The notes beneath the pieces were generated by a model that saw only the letters and a list, made by a program, of their open reading frames with translations, ran no database searches and was not told the origin of the DNA. A stretch of DNA of 64,000 bases from DSOI01 sp041394885 (lineage in GTDB: Bacteria > Acidobacteriota > Terriglobia > Bryobacterales > Bryobacteraceae). The DNA is taken from assembly GCA_041394885.1 (NCBI GenBank), contig JAWKHI010000041.1, positions 1-64,000 of the forward strand. The letters run 5' to 3'. Position numbers and translations under genes: made by a program. Below, one piece after another: positions 44,224 to 52,936 of this stretch (position 1 is its first letter; each line of letters opens with the position of its first letter).

Positions 44224-46551
44224 CTAACGCCGAAGCCTGCTGACCTCCGCCGCTAACCGGGCTCCGGAAGCCCGTCCCGAACGGGCTTCCTCTTCCCGGA
44301 ACACCGCCATTTGAATGATCCCGGCCCCCGCACGGTCGAAGTCATAGATGACATAGATCGTCCCATCCGCGCCCTGAGCACCATCCGGGTACGACACTCC
44401 ATCCCGCCCATCCAGCAAAAGTCCCCCCTGCCACGACGCTCCATCGTCGGCGGAAACGAACGCCGTCAGGTGGGACCGGCGCGCCGACGGCCCGTTGTGC
44501 CGAACCATCAGCAGCGCGCCGGATCGCAGCCGCCGCACAAAAAACCGCTTGTTCGCCACATTCTCCGCCCGCAGGTAGTCCGTCCCTGGGCTCCAGGTTT
44601 TACCGCCATCGCTCGAAAAACTCTGCCCGATCCCCCACTCGGTTCTCACCAGCATCCACAACCGCCCATCGCGCAGTTCCACCAGCATGTGTTCGTCGGA
44701 ACGCGTGGGAGAAATTCGCACCTGTCCCAAAAACGCGAACGTCTTCCCCTGATCCCGCGACCGGTAGACATTCGAACCACGCGCCTCTCCCATATCGTGT
44801 ACGAGCATTTCCTTGGTGTACGGCGAAATATCGTAGCCATCCAGCGCCAGATCAGGCTTGTTGTCGCGCCACATGCCAATCGGCAGCAGCCAGTCGCCAT
44901 TGCGCAGGACGGCCGGCTTGTTCAGCATGACGCCATCCGCGATCCTCCGCGGGGCCGACCATCGGGGTTCTTCGGAATCGGGATCTTCCGTCACCATCGC
45001 CCAGACACCCCACCGTCCATCCCGCAGTCCCGCGCTCTGTGACCAGAACGCCCACAACCGCCCCCCAGGATCGATCCAGATGCAAGGAGACATTGCCCGT
45101 ACGAAGCGCCGCGGCTGTATGACCACCTTCGGGCCGGACCACGTCCGTCCGTCGTCGCCGCTGGTCGCCATCACCGCGTAGCTGAATGGGCTCTCCACCC
45201 GGCGTGTGGAAGGCCCCGTAACCCAGATGGCCCACAGCCGGCCCTTGGCGGTTCTCTCAATTCCGGGCACTCCCTGCGATCCCCGGGCGCTGGCCGCATA
45301 CTCAGAGCCGGGCGCGGTGATGATCCGCGGCGGCTGCTTGGCCAGATCGGGAAGCCGAAGCCGGCTGATTTCCGATTGCCGCTCGAGACCCCGCCTGGCC
45401 CGTACGTCCTCCTCCCGAAAAATCGCAAGACGAATGACGCCTTCCCCCGCCCGGTCGAAATCATGCACGACATAGATCCTGCCGTCGGAGGACTCCACGC
45501 CATCCGGGTACGATGCCCCTACCCTCTCTTCGATCAGCAGCCCGCCCTTCCACGAAACCCCATCGTCATCGGAAACGAATGCCGTCAGATGAGAGCGCGC
45601 CGGGCCCGGACCGTTGTTTCGCACCATCAGCAGCGCCCCGGAACGCAGCCGCCGAATAAAGAACCGCTTGTTGGCGACGTTCTCGCCCCGCATATACTCC
45701 TTGCCCGGGCTCCAAGTCCTGCCGCCATCCCTCGAAACACTCTGGCCGATCCCCCACGTCGTCCGCACCAGCATCCACAGAGTGCCATCCCGCCGCTCCA
45801 CCAGCATGTGCTCATCGGAACGCGTTGGAGGAACGCGCGCCTGGCCGAGAAACTCGAAGGTCTCCCCCTGGTCGCGTGACCGGTACACGTTGGACCCTCG
45901 TTCCTCGCCCAGATCCTGTATGAGCATCTCCTTGGTGTAGGGAGACAAATCATAGCCATCGAGAGCAAGGCTCGGCGTGTTGTCCCGCCACAATCCCACT
46001 GGAAGCAGCCAGTCGCCATTGCGCAGCACCGTCGGCTTGTTCAGCATGATGCCGTTGGCGATCCGTCGCGGCTGGGTCCACCGCGGCTGCCCGGAATCGG
46101 CATCGCCGGTCATCATGGACCAAACTCCCCAGCGGCCGTCCCGCAATCCCGCGCTCTGCGCCCAGAACAACCAGAGCCGCCCCCGCGGATCGATCCAAAG
46201 ACACGGGTCCATCGCGCGTACGAACCGGGGCGGCTGGATCGCCAGCTTCAGGCCGGACCATGTAGCGCCGTCATCGCCGCTGGTGGCGAGGACAACGTAG
46301 CTGAACGGGCTTTCAACCGCCCGCTTGGACGGTCCTGTATACCAGGCGGCCCATAGCCGCCCTTTCGCCGTTCGTTCAATGGCGGGAACCCCCTGCGCGC
46401 CGCGGGCGCTTTCGGCATACTCGGCCCCCGGAGACTCGATCACTCGCGGCGGCTGGAGAGAAAGCTCCGGCGGCCCCGGTTGGGCGAGCAATTCCGGATG
46501 CGCGGCAAGCGCCAATCCCATCGCAACCATGCCGGACGTCTGGAGTCTCAA
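44224..46551 (-). CDS. Secreted sialidase-like (BNR) protein with internal tandem duplication
   Basis: A 775-residue exported protein (signal peptide about 6-23) built of two copies of one sialidase-type propeller: residues about 35-397 and 408-772, offset by 373 residues. Asp-box motifs appear in matching places (SGDDGATW, SRDQGETF, SRDGGRTW, SDDDGVSW in the first; SGDDGRTW, SRDQGKTF, SSDGGKTW, SADDGASW in the second). Within a 105-residue block at the start of each copy about 80% of residues are identical by eye. The family includes exo-sialidases and related glycan-binding or glycan-cleaving proteins; without an active-site alignment, catalysis is uncertain. Both copies keep the same motifs, so both may function. 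It is divergent from ileS. Confidence 0.85.
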   Translation of the reverse strand: MRLQTSGMVAMGLALAAHPELLAQPGPPELSLQPPRVIESPGAEYAESARGAQGVPAIERTAKGRLWAAWYTGPSKRAVESPFSYVVLATSGDDGATWSGLKLAIQPPRFVRAMDPCLWIDPRGRLWLFWAQSAGLRDGRWGVWSMMTGDADSGQPRWTQPRRIANGIMLNKPTVLRNGDWLLPVGLWRDNTPSLALDGYDLSPYTKEMLIQDLGEERGSNVYRSRDQGETFEFLGQARVPPTRSDEHMLVERRDGTLWMLVRTTWGIGQSVSRDGGRTWSPGKEYMRGENVANKRFFIRRLRSGALLMVRNNGPGPARSHLTAFVSDDDGVSWKGGLLIEERVGASYPDGVESSDGRIYVVHDFDRAGEGVIRLAIFREEDVRARRGLERQSEISRLRLPDLAKQPPRIITAPGSEYAASARGSQGVPGIERTAKGRLWAIWVTGPSTRRVESPFSYAVMATSGDDGRTWSGPKVVIQPRRFVRAMSPCIWIDPGGRLWAFWSQSAGLRDGRWGVWAMVTEDPDSEEPRWSAPRRIADGVMLNKPAVLRNGDWLLPIGMWRDNKPDLALDGYDISPYTKEMLVHDMGEARGSNVYRSRDQGKTFAFLGQVRISPTRSDEHMLVELRDGRLWMLVRTEWGIGQSFSSDGGKTWSPGTDYLRAENVANKRFFVRRLRSGALLMVRHNGPSARRSHLTAFVSADDGASWQGGLLLDGRDGVSYPDGAQGADGTIYVIYDFDRAGAGIIQMAVFREEEARSGRASGARLAAEVSRLRR

Positions 46552-46672
46552 GAGGCAGCGTTACAGTTGCCGCCTCCGCTTGTCAACCTGCAACCAGCAC
46601 CCGGAGCCTTCACGGGGAACCAACGCCCGAAAAAGGAGAATGCCGCGCCGCCCCCTGCTACCATAAGATATT

Positions 46673-46702
46673 CCCCGGATCGGCCCCGCGATCCGGGGTT
46701 TT
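46673..46702 (+). promoter_or_regulatory. Terminator-like, SD-covering hairpin just before ileS
   Basis: Arms CCCCGGATCG (46673-46682) and CGATCCGGGG (46689-46698) pair perfectly over 10 bp around a 6-base loop and are followed by TTTT (46699-46702). The ileS ATG is at 46707. The GGGG of the 3' arm sits 8 bases before the ATG, where a Shine-Dalgarno sequence would be, so folding could stop transcription or hide the ribosome site. No gene ends upstream on this strand (the neighbour is divergent), which argues against an ordinary terminator. A possible eight-codon leader ORF (46640-46666) precedes it but has no Ile codon and poor ribosome-site spacing. No T-box sequence was seen in the 155-base gap. 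Confidence 0.6.
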
Positions 46703-46706
46703 CCCA

Positions 46707-49532
46707 ATGGAAGCCGATCTCAAAAAAACCGTCAATCTCCCGCAAACCGCCTTCCCCATGAAGGCGAACCTTGCGCAGACCGAGCCCAAGCTCCTTGAGC
46801 GCTGGCGCGACACCGATCTCTATGGCCAGATCCGGCGCGCATCGGCGGGCCGCCCGCGATACGTCCTCCATGATGGCCCGCCGTACGCCAACGGCAACAT
46901 CCACCTCGGCCACGCCTTCAACAAAACACTGAAGGATTTCATCGTCAAATCCAAAACGATGTCCGGGTTTGACTCGCCTTACGTTCCCGGCTGGGATTGC
47001 CACGGCCTCCCCATCGAGATCAAAGTCGATTCGCAGCTCGGCTCAAAGAAAGCCTCCATGACGCCCGGCGAGATCCGCCGCGCCTGCCGCGCCTACGCGC
47101 AGAAATTCGTCGACCTTCAGAAAGCCGACTTCATCCGCCTCGGCGTTTTCGGCGATTGGGACCACCCCTACCTCACCATGGAGGCGCGCTACCAGTCTGT
47201 CATCGCGCGCGCCTTCGTCGACTTCCTGGATCAGGGTTACGTCTACAAAGGACTCAAGCCCGTCAACTGGTGTCTCAGTTGCCGCACCGCGCTCGCCGAA
47301 GCCGAGGTCGAGTACGAAGATCACGCGAGCCCCTCTATCTGGGTCCGATTCGCGCTCACGTCCGATTCCGCCGCGATCCACACGGCCCTCGACAATCAGT
47401 CCCTGCAAGGCAAACCGTGCTATGGCCTTATCTGGACCACTACGCCCTGGACCATTCCGGCCAACCTCGCCATCGCCTACCATCCCGGCATCGATTACTC
47501 CGCCGTCGACACCGGCGATGCCGTCTACTTTGTAGCCACCGATCTCGTCGACGCCACCGCGGCTGTGTGCGGATGGGCCCAGACCCGCACCCTCGCCCGC
47601 TTCCCTGGCGCCAAGCTGGAAGGCGCCATTTTCCGGCATCCCTTCGTAGCACGCGATTCCCCAGGCATCCTTGCCGAACACGTCACCCTCGAACAGGGCA
47701 CCGGCGCCGTGCACACCGCGCCCGGCCATGGCCATGAAGACTATGTCGTGGGCATTCAGTACGGCCTGCCGGTCTATTGCCCCGTCGATGGCGCTGGACG
47801 TCTTTTTCACACCCAGGATGAGCCGGGTGTGCTCCCGGAAGCCCTCATCGGCAAGACGGTTTGGGAAGCCAATCCGGTCGTCATTGAACTGCTCACCGCT
47901 TCCGGCGCACTGCTCGCCCAACGGAAAATCGAGCACTCCTATCCCCACTGCTGGCGCTGCCACAAGGCCACCATCTTCCGCGGCACTGAGCAGTGGTTCA
48001 TCGGCATGGAGCGCAACGGCCTCCGGGAACGCGCGCTCGAAGCCATCCGCAACATCAAGTGGATGCCAGAATGGGGCGAAGACCGCATCTACAACATGAT
48101 TGCCAGCCGTCCGGATTGGTGCATCTCACGCCAGCGCATTTGGGGCGTGCCCATCGTGGTCTTCTACTGCGAGTCCTGCCATGAGCCGATCACCGATCGC
48201 GCCGTGCTCGATCCCGTGGTCGATCGGTTCGCCACCCAAACTGCCGACATCTGGTACGACGAGCCCGCGTCGGAACTCGTTCCCACCGGCACGCGATGCC
48301 CCAAGTGCGGCCACGGCGCGTTCACGAAGGAAAAGGACATCCTGGACGTTTGGTTTGACTCCGGATCGTCCCACCTCGCCGTGCTCAACGCGCAATGGGA
48401 ACTCGACTGGCCCGCCGAACTCTATCTCGAGGGCGGCGATCAATACCGCGGATGGTTCCACTCCTCGCTTCTGGTTGGTGTGGGCCTCAAGGGCGGCGCG
48501 CCCTACCGCGAGTGCGCCACCAACGGCTGGACGCTCGATGGCGAAGGCCGGGCCATGTCGAAAAGCATCGGCAACGTCATCGAGCCCGACAAGATCATCA
48601 AACAATCCGGCGCCGAACTGCTGCGGTTGTGGACCGCTTCGGTGGCCTTTCACGAAGATGTCCGCATCTCCGATACCATCCTCGCCCGATTGTCGGAGGC
48701 CTACCGGAAGCTCCGCAATACTTTCCGCTACGCCCTCGGCAACCTCTATGACTTCGAACCGTCTCGCGATGCGCTCGCTCCCTCTGACATGCTCGAGTTC
48801 GATCAGTGGATCCTGTTCCGGGCCGATCAACTCGTCAAGCAGGTTCGTGCCGCCTACGACGAGTTCGCGTTTCACCGCGCCTATCAGGCTCTCTACAACT
48901 TCGCCATCGTCGATTTGAGCGCGCTTTACTTCGACGTTCTGAAGGATCGCCTCTATACCGCCGCGCCGTCATCCCGTGCACGCCGCAGCGCGCAGACAGC
49001 TCTGTGGCGCGTTACGCGCGCTCTGGCGCGGCTTCTCGCTCCGATCCTTACGTTCACGACCGAAGAGGTCTGGACCCATTTTCCCAAGGCCGAAGGCGAC
49101 CCCGATTCCGTGCACCTCGCGCTGTTTCCCGAACCCGGCGATGTCACCGCCGGGCTCAACGCGGCCGATCACGCCCGGACCTCTTCCTGGGACAAACTCG
49201 TTGCGGTCCGGGAATCGGTCAACAAAAGCCTCGAACTGGCTCGCCAGGAAAAATTCATCGGCTCATCGCTCGAAGCCAAGGTGCACCTGAAAGCCGGTCC
49301 CGAACTCCTCCCTGTGCTCGATCAGTACCGCGCTCACCTGCCGGCCCTGTTCATCACCTCGCAGGTATCGCTCGAAGGGCTCCCCGGCGCCGGGCTCGCC
49401 GTCGACGTGCATCGCGCCGAAGGCGTCAAATGCGAACGGTGCTGGAAATTCAACCTGGAAACCGGCGCGGACTCGCGTTGGCCCACCGTCTGCCCGCCCT
49501 GTGCCGAGGCGCTCGCAACCAGGGATGCATAA
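46707..49532 (+). CDS. ileS: Isoleucyl-tRNA synthetase
   Basis: A 941-residue class I synthetase. The N-terminus KKTVNLPQTAFPMKANL is the conserved IleS opening and fixes the start at 46707. The HIGH signature is HLGH (66-69), followed by GWDCHGLPIE; the KMSKS signature reads AMSKS (616-620), a tolerated variant of bacterial type IleS. The editing domain between them has LIWTTTPWTIPANLAI, and the C-terminal zinc finger has CERCW (Cys909, Cys912) and CPPC (Cys929, Cys932). Standard length for the bacterial mupirocin-sensitive type. There is no ordinary ribosome site apart from the GGGG inside the hairpin just upstream. lspA and lgt follow in the same direction. Confidence 0.97.
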   Translation: MEADLKKTVNLPQTAFPMKANLAQTEPKLLERWRDTDLYGQIRRASAGRPRYVLHDGPPYANGNIHLGHAFNKTLKDFIVKSKTMSGFDSPYVPGWDCHGLPIEIKVDSQLGSKKASMTPGEIRRACRAYAQKFVDLQKADFIRLGVFGDWDHPYLTMEARYQSVIARAFVDFLDQGYVYKGLKPVNWCLSCRTALAEAEVEYEDHASPSIWVRFALTSDSAAIHTALDNQSLQGKPCYGLIWTTTPWTIPANLAIAYHPGIDYSAVDTGDAVYFVATDLVDATAAVCGWAQTRTLARFPGAKLEGAIFRHPFVARDSPGILAEHVTLEQGTGAVHTAPGHGHEDYVVGIQYGLPVYCPVDGAGRLFHTQDEPGVLPEALIGKTVWEANPVVIELLTASGALLAQRKIEHSYPHCWRCHKATIFRGTEQWFIGMERNGLRERALEAIRNIKWMPEWGEDRIYNMIASRPDWCISRQRIWGVPIVVFYCESCHEPITDRAVLDPVVDRFATQTADIWYDEPASELVPTGTRCPKCGHGAFTKEKDILDVWFDSGSSHLAVLNAQWELDWPAELYLEGGDQYRGWFHSSLLVGVGLKGGAPYRECATNGWTLDGEGRAMSKSIGNVIEPDKIIKQSGAELLRLWTASVAFHEDVRISDTILARLSEAYRKLRNTFRYALGNLYDFEPSRDALAPSDMLEFDQWILFRADQLVKQVRAAYDEFAFHRAYQALYNFAIVDLSALYFDVLKDRLYTAAPSSRARRSAQTALWRVTRALARLLAPILTFTTEEVWTHFPKAEGDPDSVHLALFPEPGDVTAGLNAADHARTSSWDKLVAVRESVNKSLELARQEKFIGSSLEAKVHLKAGPELLPVLDQYRAHLPALFITSQVSLEGLPGAGLAVDVHRAEGVKCERCWKFNLETGADSRWPTVCPPCAEALATRDA

Positions 49533-49545
49533 GGAAAGTGCATCC

Positions 49546-50049
49546 ATGATGACGGCATCCCGGTTGCTTCCCTTCGCCGCAGCCGCCGCCATCTTCGCGC
49601 TGGACCGCGTCACCAAGATCTGGATCCAGCAGACGGTCACCCTCTGGGACGTAATTCCCGTCATTCCGGGCCTGTTCAACATCATTCATTCGGAAAACAC
49701 CGGCATGGCGTTTTCCCTCCTCGCCGATTCGAGCCAGGCGGTTCGCACCGTGATCCTGATCGGGTTTGCCGGCGCCGTCCTGTGTCTGGTTGTATGGATG
49801 TTGTGGCGGGCCGTGGACTCAGTCCAAAAGACCGCGCTTACGCTGGTGCTTGGCGGAGCCTCCGGAAACCTCTATGATCGAATCGTGCGCGGGTCGGTCA
49901 CCGATTTTCTCGACTTCTTCTGGCGCGACCACCACTGGGCCACCTTCAATATCGCCGATTCGGCCATTACCGCCGGCGCCCTGCTCATTGCACTCGAGTT
50001 GTTCCGCAAGCCGGAGCCCAAAGCCGCTGCCTCATGCTCCCCAAAATAA
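49546..50049 (+). CDS. lspA: Lipoprotein signal peptidase (signal peptidase II)
   Basis: A 167-residue inner-membrane aspartic peptidase that removes the signal peptide from lipidated prolipoproteins. The start at 49546 is chosen for the AAGGAAA ribosome site 8 bases upstream; ATG 49525 would overlap ileS. About four membrane helices are visible. Conserved elements are NTGMAFSLL, GGASGNLYDRIVRGSVTDFLDF with catalytic Asp120 and FNIADSAI with catalytic Asp138. It follows ileS by 13 bases (the classical ileS-lspA arrangement) and overlaps lgt by 16 bases. Confidence 0.96.
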   Translation: MMTASRLLPFAAAAAIFALDRVTKIWIQQTVTLWDVIPVIPGLFNIIHSENTGMAFSLLADSSQAVRTVILIGFAGAVLCLVVWMLWRAVDSVQKTALTLVLGGASGNLYDRIVRGSVTDFLDFFWRDHHWATFNIADSAITAGALLIALELFRKPEPKAAASCSPK

Positions 50050-50849
50050 TCTCTTTCTCCGATAGCTTCTTCCTGCCTACCTATGGCGTGCTGGTGGCGC
50101 TCGGCTTCCTGGCCGGTCTTTGGATCGCCGGACGCCTCGCGCGCCGCTCCGGGCTCGATCCGGAGGCAGTCACCAATCTCGGCGTCTACGCCGCTCTCGC
50201 CGGGCTGGCCGGGGCAAAGCTGTTCATGTTCGTCGTCGAGTTTGGACACTATCGCGCTAACCCCGCCGAAATCTTTTCCCTCGCCACCCTCCAAGCCGGC
50301 GGCGTCTTCTACGGCGGATTGGTAGCCGCGCTGCTCTATGGAGCCTGGCACGTGCGACGGCATGGGCTTCCCACCGCCCTCACCCTCGATTGTTTCGCGC
50401 CGGGCCTCGCCTTGGGCCAAGCCATCGGCCGGCTCGGCTGCTTTGCCGCCGGATGCTGCTGGGGCCAGGCCTGTGACCGGTCCTGGGCCGTCACCTTCAC
50501 CAATCCGGATGCGCACGCCCTCACGGGCGTTCCGCTCGACGTGGCCCTGCATCCCACCCAGCTCTATGAGGCGGCGATGCTCGGGGCCGCCTTCGCCATC
50601 ACCTACATTGCCTTTGCCCGTCCCCACAAACCCGGGGCGATCCTCGGCCTCTATCTCCTCCTCGCCGCCATCGAGCGTTTCACGGTGGACTTCGTCCGGG
50701 CGCATCAGCAGCCGAATCCCTTCGAAGGTCCGCTCACCACCGCCCAGTGGATCGCGCTCGGACTCGCCGCGGCCGGTGTCTGGCTCCTCGTCCGGGCCGG
50801 GGAGCCCCCGAAGCCGGAGCTCGGCGGCCTGAAGGCAGCCGCTCACTGA
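50034..50849 (+). CDS. lgt: Prolipoprotein diacylglyceryl transferase
   Basis: A 271-residue inner-membrane enzyme that transfers diacylglycerol from phosphatidylglycerol to the lipobox cysteine, the step before LspA. About seven membrane segments. Conserved parts are FLPTYGVLVALGFLAGLW near the N-terminus, GGVFYGGL, the signature GRLGCFAAGCCWG and HPTQLYEA with the C-terminal IERFTVDFVR. It overlaps lspA by 16 bases, so the first two steps of lipoprotein maturation are encoded together. The unusual pair of cysteines in AAGCCWG is common in this signature. Downstream lies a 206-base gap. Confidence 0.95.
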   Translation: MLPKIISFSDSFFLPTYGVLVALGFLAGLWIAGRLARRSGLDPEAVTNLGVYAALAGLAGAKLFMFVVEFGHYRANPAEIFSLATLQAGGVFYGGLVAALLYGAWHVRRHGLPTALTLDCFAPGLALGQAIGRLGCFAAGCCWGQACDRSWAVTFTNPDAHALTGVPLDVALHPTQLYEAAMLGAAFAITYIAFARPHKPGAILGLYLLLAAIERFTVDFVRAHQQPNPFEGPLTTAQWIALGLAAAGVWLLVRAGEPPKPELGGLKAAAH

Positions 50850-50888
50850 CTGCTAAGTTGTTCCCTCCACTTTCTGACGAGCATTTCC

Positions 50889-50903
50889 CCTACCGGGGGT
50901 AGG
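50889..50903. promoter_or_regulatory. CCTACC-GGG-GGTAGG palindrome upstream of the zinc-finger gene
   Basis: A perfect 6-bp inverted repeat with a 3-base spacer lies in the 206-base gap after lgt. The same gap also holds CTACCCC (50953 region) and CCCCTAG (51001-51007), related words spread over about 120 bases before the GTG at 51056. This looks like a cluster of operator half-sites. Similar words occur at 54089-54116 and 24914-24937. Confidence 0.4.
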
Positions 50904-51055
50904 TGTTTCTATCAGAGTTCAGGGGTTCGCCGCGTGTTCCTCCGCTGAGTACTACCCCGGTTGGCTGAAGTGTTTCCCCGATAGTTCTTTGCCTCTCCAA
51001 CCCCTAGAATTGAACTTCAGACTAGATTTGCCGCGGGTTTCGAACGGACAGGCGA

Positions 51056-52936
51056 GTGGCCGAACTATACGATAAGCGAGACGATACACAATGCCGCTAC
51101 TGTGGCGGCAAGCTGAGTTTCCTCCAGCGGATGTCGCGGCAGGAGTTCTGTTCGCCCGAGCACAGGCAGTCGTTCCAGCGCGAGCAGGAAGAGCTGGCGC
51201 TGGCGCGGCTCCAACTGGCCCTCGACCCCCCGGCCCAAAAAGCGCCCCCGCCTCCCCCGGAATTACCGCCGCTGGCGCCTGTGGAACCGGAACCGGCAGT
51301 GGAATCCCTGGAGGTTGCCCCCGGATCCGGTTTCGCCGAAGACGACGAAGAGCCGGCGGGTCTTTGTCAGCCGCTGGTGGTTCAGCCGCCGCCTGTCGCG
51401 TCCCAGATCCCCTGTCAGGACGAAATGGGGCAGGAGGCGTTGGCCTCCGGCGCAACGGCGTTCCCCGTGCTGCGCCTGCCGACGCCGGAACGGCAATGGG
51501 CACCGGCCGGCGGTAGCCCGAATCTGCATGGGCTGGTCCGTCCGGCGCCAGGCGACCTTCTCACCATCTTCGTCCTCCCCCCGGCCGAGGAGTCCGCCAC
51601 GCTCGCCTGCCGTATGCCCGCCATGGGGCTCGAACGCGCGCAATGGGATCGGATCGAGGAAGAAGAACACGTCCGTCTCTCGGAACCGCCGATGGCCGGC
51701 CTGGTCCCCATCAAGGGACCGCAGACCCTGAAGGTGCAGATCGGGTTGTCGCGGCCGAGCGCGGAGCCGGAACATCCGGTTGCCTCCCCTAATACTTCTG
51801 TCCCGATTCCCCACACGGCCCGGACCGCTGGTCCGCGGATGGGCGGCGTGCGCGCCTTCCGCACCCGTATCGGCGCCGCTGGAAAGCTGCGCCCGGCTAC
51901 CGGAGGCGCCACCGAGCCGATCGAGGTGCGAGGCGAAATAACGCCCACCATGCCGCGGATGAACGCCAGCGGACTCTCGGGTTCCGCCTTGGGATCCAAG
52001 CCCGATTCGGGTGTGCCGGCGGAAGAGGCCGTTCGTCCCGCCGCCGCGGGGGAGGGAAGCGGCGATCTCCGCATGGACGGGTCGCAAATACCGTCCGCCG
52101 GCTATTGTTCGTTGGGCGGCGGGCCGCTCGACCGCGAAGCCTCGCCCCGGCTGGCGCCGCCTTCGTTCCCGCCTTTCGATCTGCCCGCCGTGCGCGCCCT
52201 GCTTTCCGCCAGCGTACATGACCGGTGCGTTCCGATCGAGTCGTTCTCCGCCCGCCGGCCCGATGCTCCCGTCATTGAGCGCCCGGACGCCTCGCCAGCC
52301 GGACCGGATCAACCGCCGGCCGTGCTGCTGCGCCTGAGCGGCAGTCCCGAATTGGGCGCCCTTCCTACTGGGGAGCCGATCCGCGGATACCAGGTCATCA
52401 ACCTCATTACCATCCGTCAACTGGAACCGGTGCGCCGGCCGGCTGGAGAGAGCCATATCCACGGGGCTGAGCCGCCGGCGCCGCGTCCGGCTCGTGTCAA
52501 CCTCCCCGCGCCCGATCTCCGTGGGGCTGGATGCCACCAAGGCGTAGAGCCGCGAATCGGAGGAATGGGGCCACGCCGCGATTGGGACTCGCTCGGTCCC
52601 GCCATCTCGGGCAAGCCGGGAGTCTGGAAGGCTTCCGCCGCCTCGGCCCCGCCCCCCGTATTACGCCGCGGCAACATGGTGGGCCTCGAGGTGGATTCGC
52701 CCGGGGCGCCCCCGTCCGGCGCTTTGAGCGAAGAGATCAGCCCTGCTTTGGACTCGGTCCGTGTTGCTCCGAGGAAGCCTTCTCACGCCGCGCCGTCTGC
52801 CAGCGCCGGCGTCCCTGCGCTGGAGCAAATCGTCCGATGGCCCATACGGCCTAAAGATTCCCTGGCGGAACCCGATCTTCAAGCTATCGGCTGTTCGTTT
52901 GCATCCGGAGGAGGACTGTGGGATTCGCTGACCTAG
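51056..52936 (+). CDS. Zinc-finger protein with long disordered region
   Basis: I do not recognise the 626-residue protein as a whole. From the GTG at 51056, residues 13-36 form a small zinc-binding module (CRYCGGKLSFLQRMSRQEFC then SPEH, giving a Cys-Cys-Cys-His set at 13, 16, 32, 36). The rest is rich in Pro, Ala, Gly, Glu and Arg with almost no predicted regular structure (for example APPPPPELPPLAP) and looks intrinsically disordered. No signal peptide, so cytoplasmic. Its 3' end overlaps the TPR gene by 19 bases, so they are translated together. A scaffold or regulator for the downstream cluster is possible but unproven. Confidence 0.7.
   Translation: MAELYDKRDDTQCRYCGGKLSFLQRMSRQEFCSPEHRQSFQREQEELALARLQLALDPPAQKAPPPPPELPPLAPVEPEPAVESLEVAPGSGFAEDDEEPAGLCQPLVVQPPPVASQIPCQDEMGQEALASGATAFPVLRLPTPERQWAPAGGSPNLHGLVRPAPGDLLTIFVLPPAEESATLACRMPAMGLERAQWDRIEEEEHVRLSEPPMAGLVPIKGPQTLKVQIGLSRPSAEPEHPVASPNTSVPIPHTARTAGPRMGGVRAFRTRIGAAGKLRPATGGATEPIEVRGEITPTMPRMNASGLSGSALGSKPDSGVPAEEAVRPAAAGEGSGDLRMDGSQIPSAGYCSLGGGPLDREASPRLAPPSFPPFDLPAVRALLSASVHDRCVPIESFSARRPDAPVIERPDASPAGPDQPPAVLLRLSGSPELGALPTGEPIRGYQVINLITIRQLEPVRRPAGESHIHGAEPPAPRPARVNLPAPDLRGAGCHQGVEPRIGGMGPRRDWDSLGPAISGKPGVWKASAASAPPPVLRRGNMVGLEVDSPGAPPSGALSEEISPALDSVRVAPRKPSHAAPSASAGVPALEQIVRWPIRPKDSLAEPDLQAIGCSFASGGGLWDSLT

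Noticed and set aside
46640..46666. Leader peptide MPRRPLLP for ileS attenuation
   Set aside because: It has no isoleucine codon and its ribosome site is only one base from the ATG, so classical amino-acid attenuation is not supported; it is only mentioned as a possibility.
46552..46706. T-box riboswitch upstream of ileS
   Set aside because: No T-box consensus (GNTGGNACCGCG-like) or specifier stem could be found and the gap is too short for a full T-box leader.
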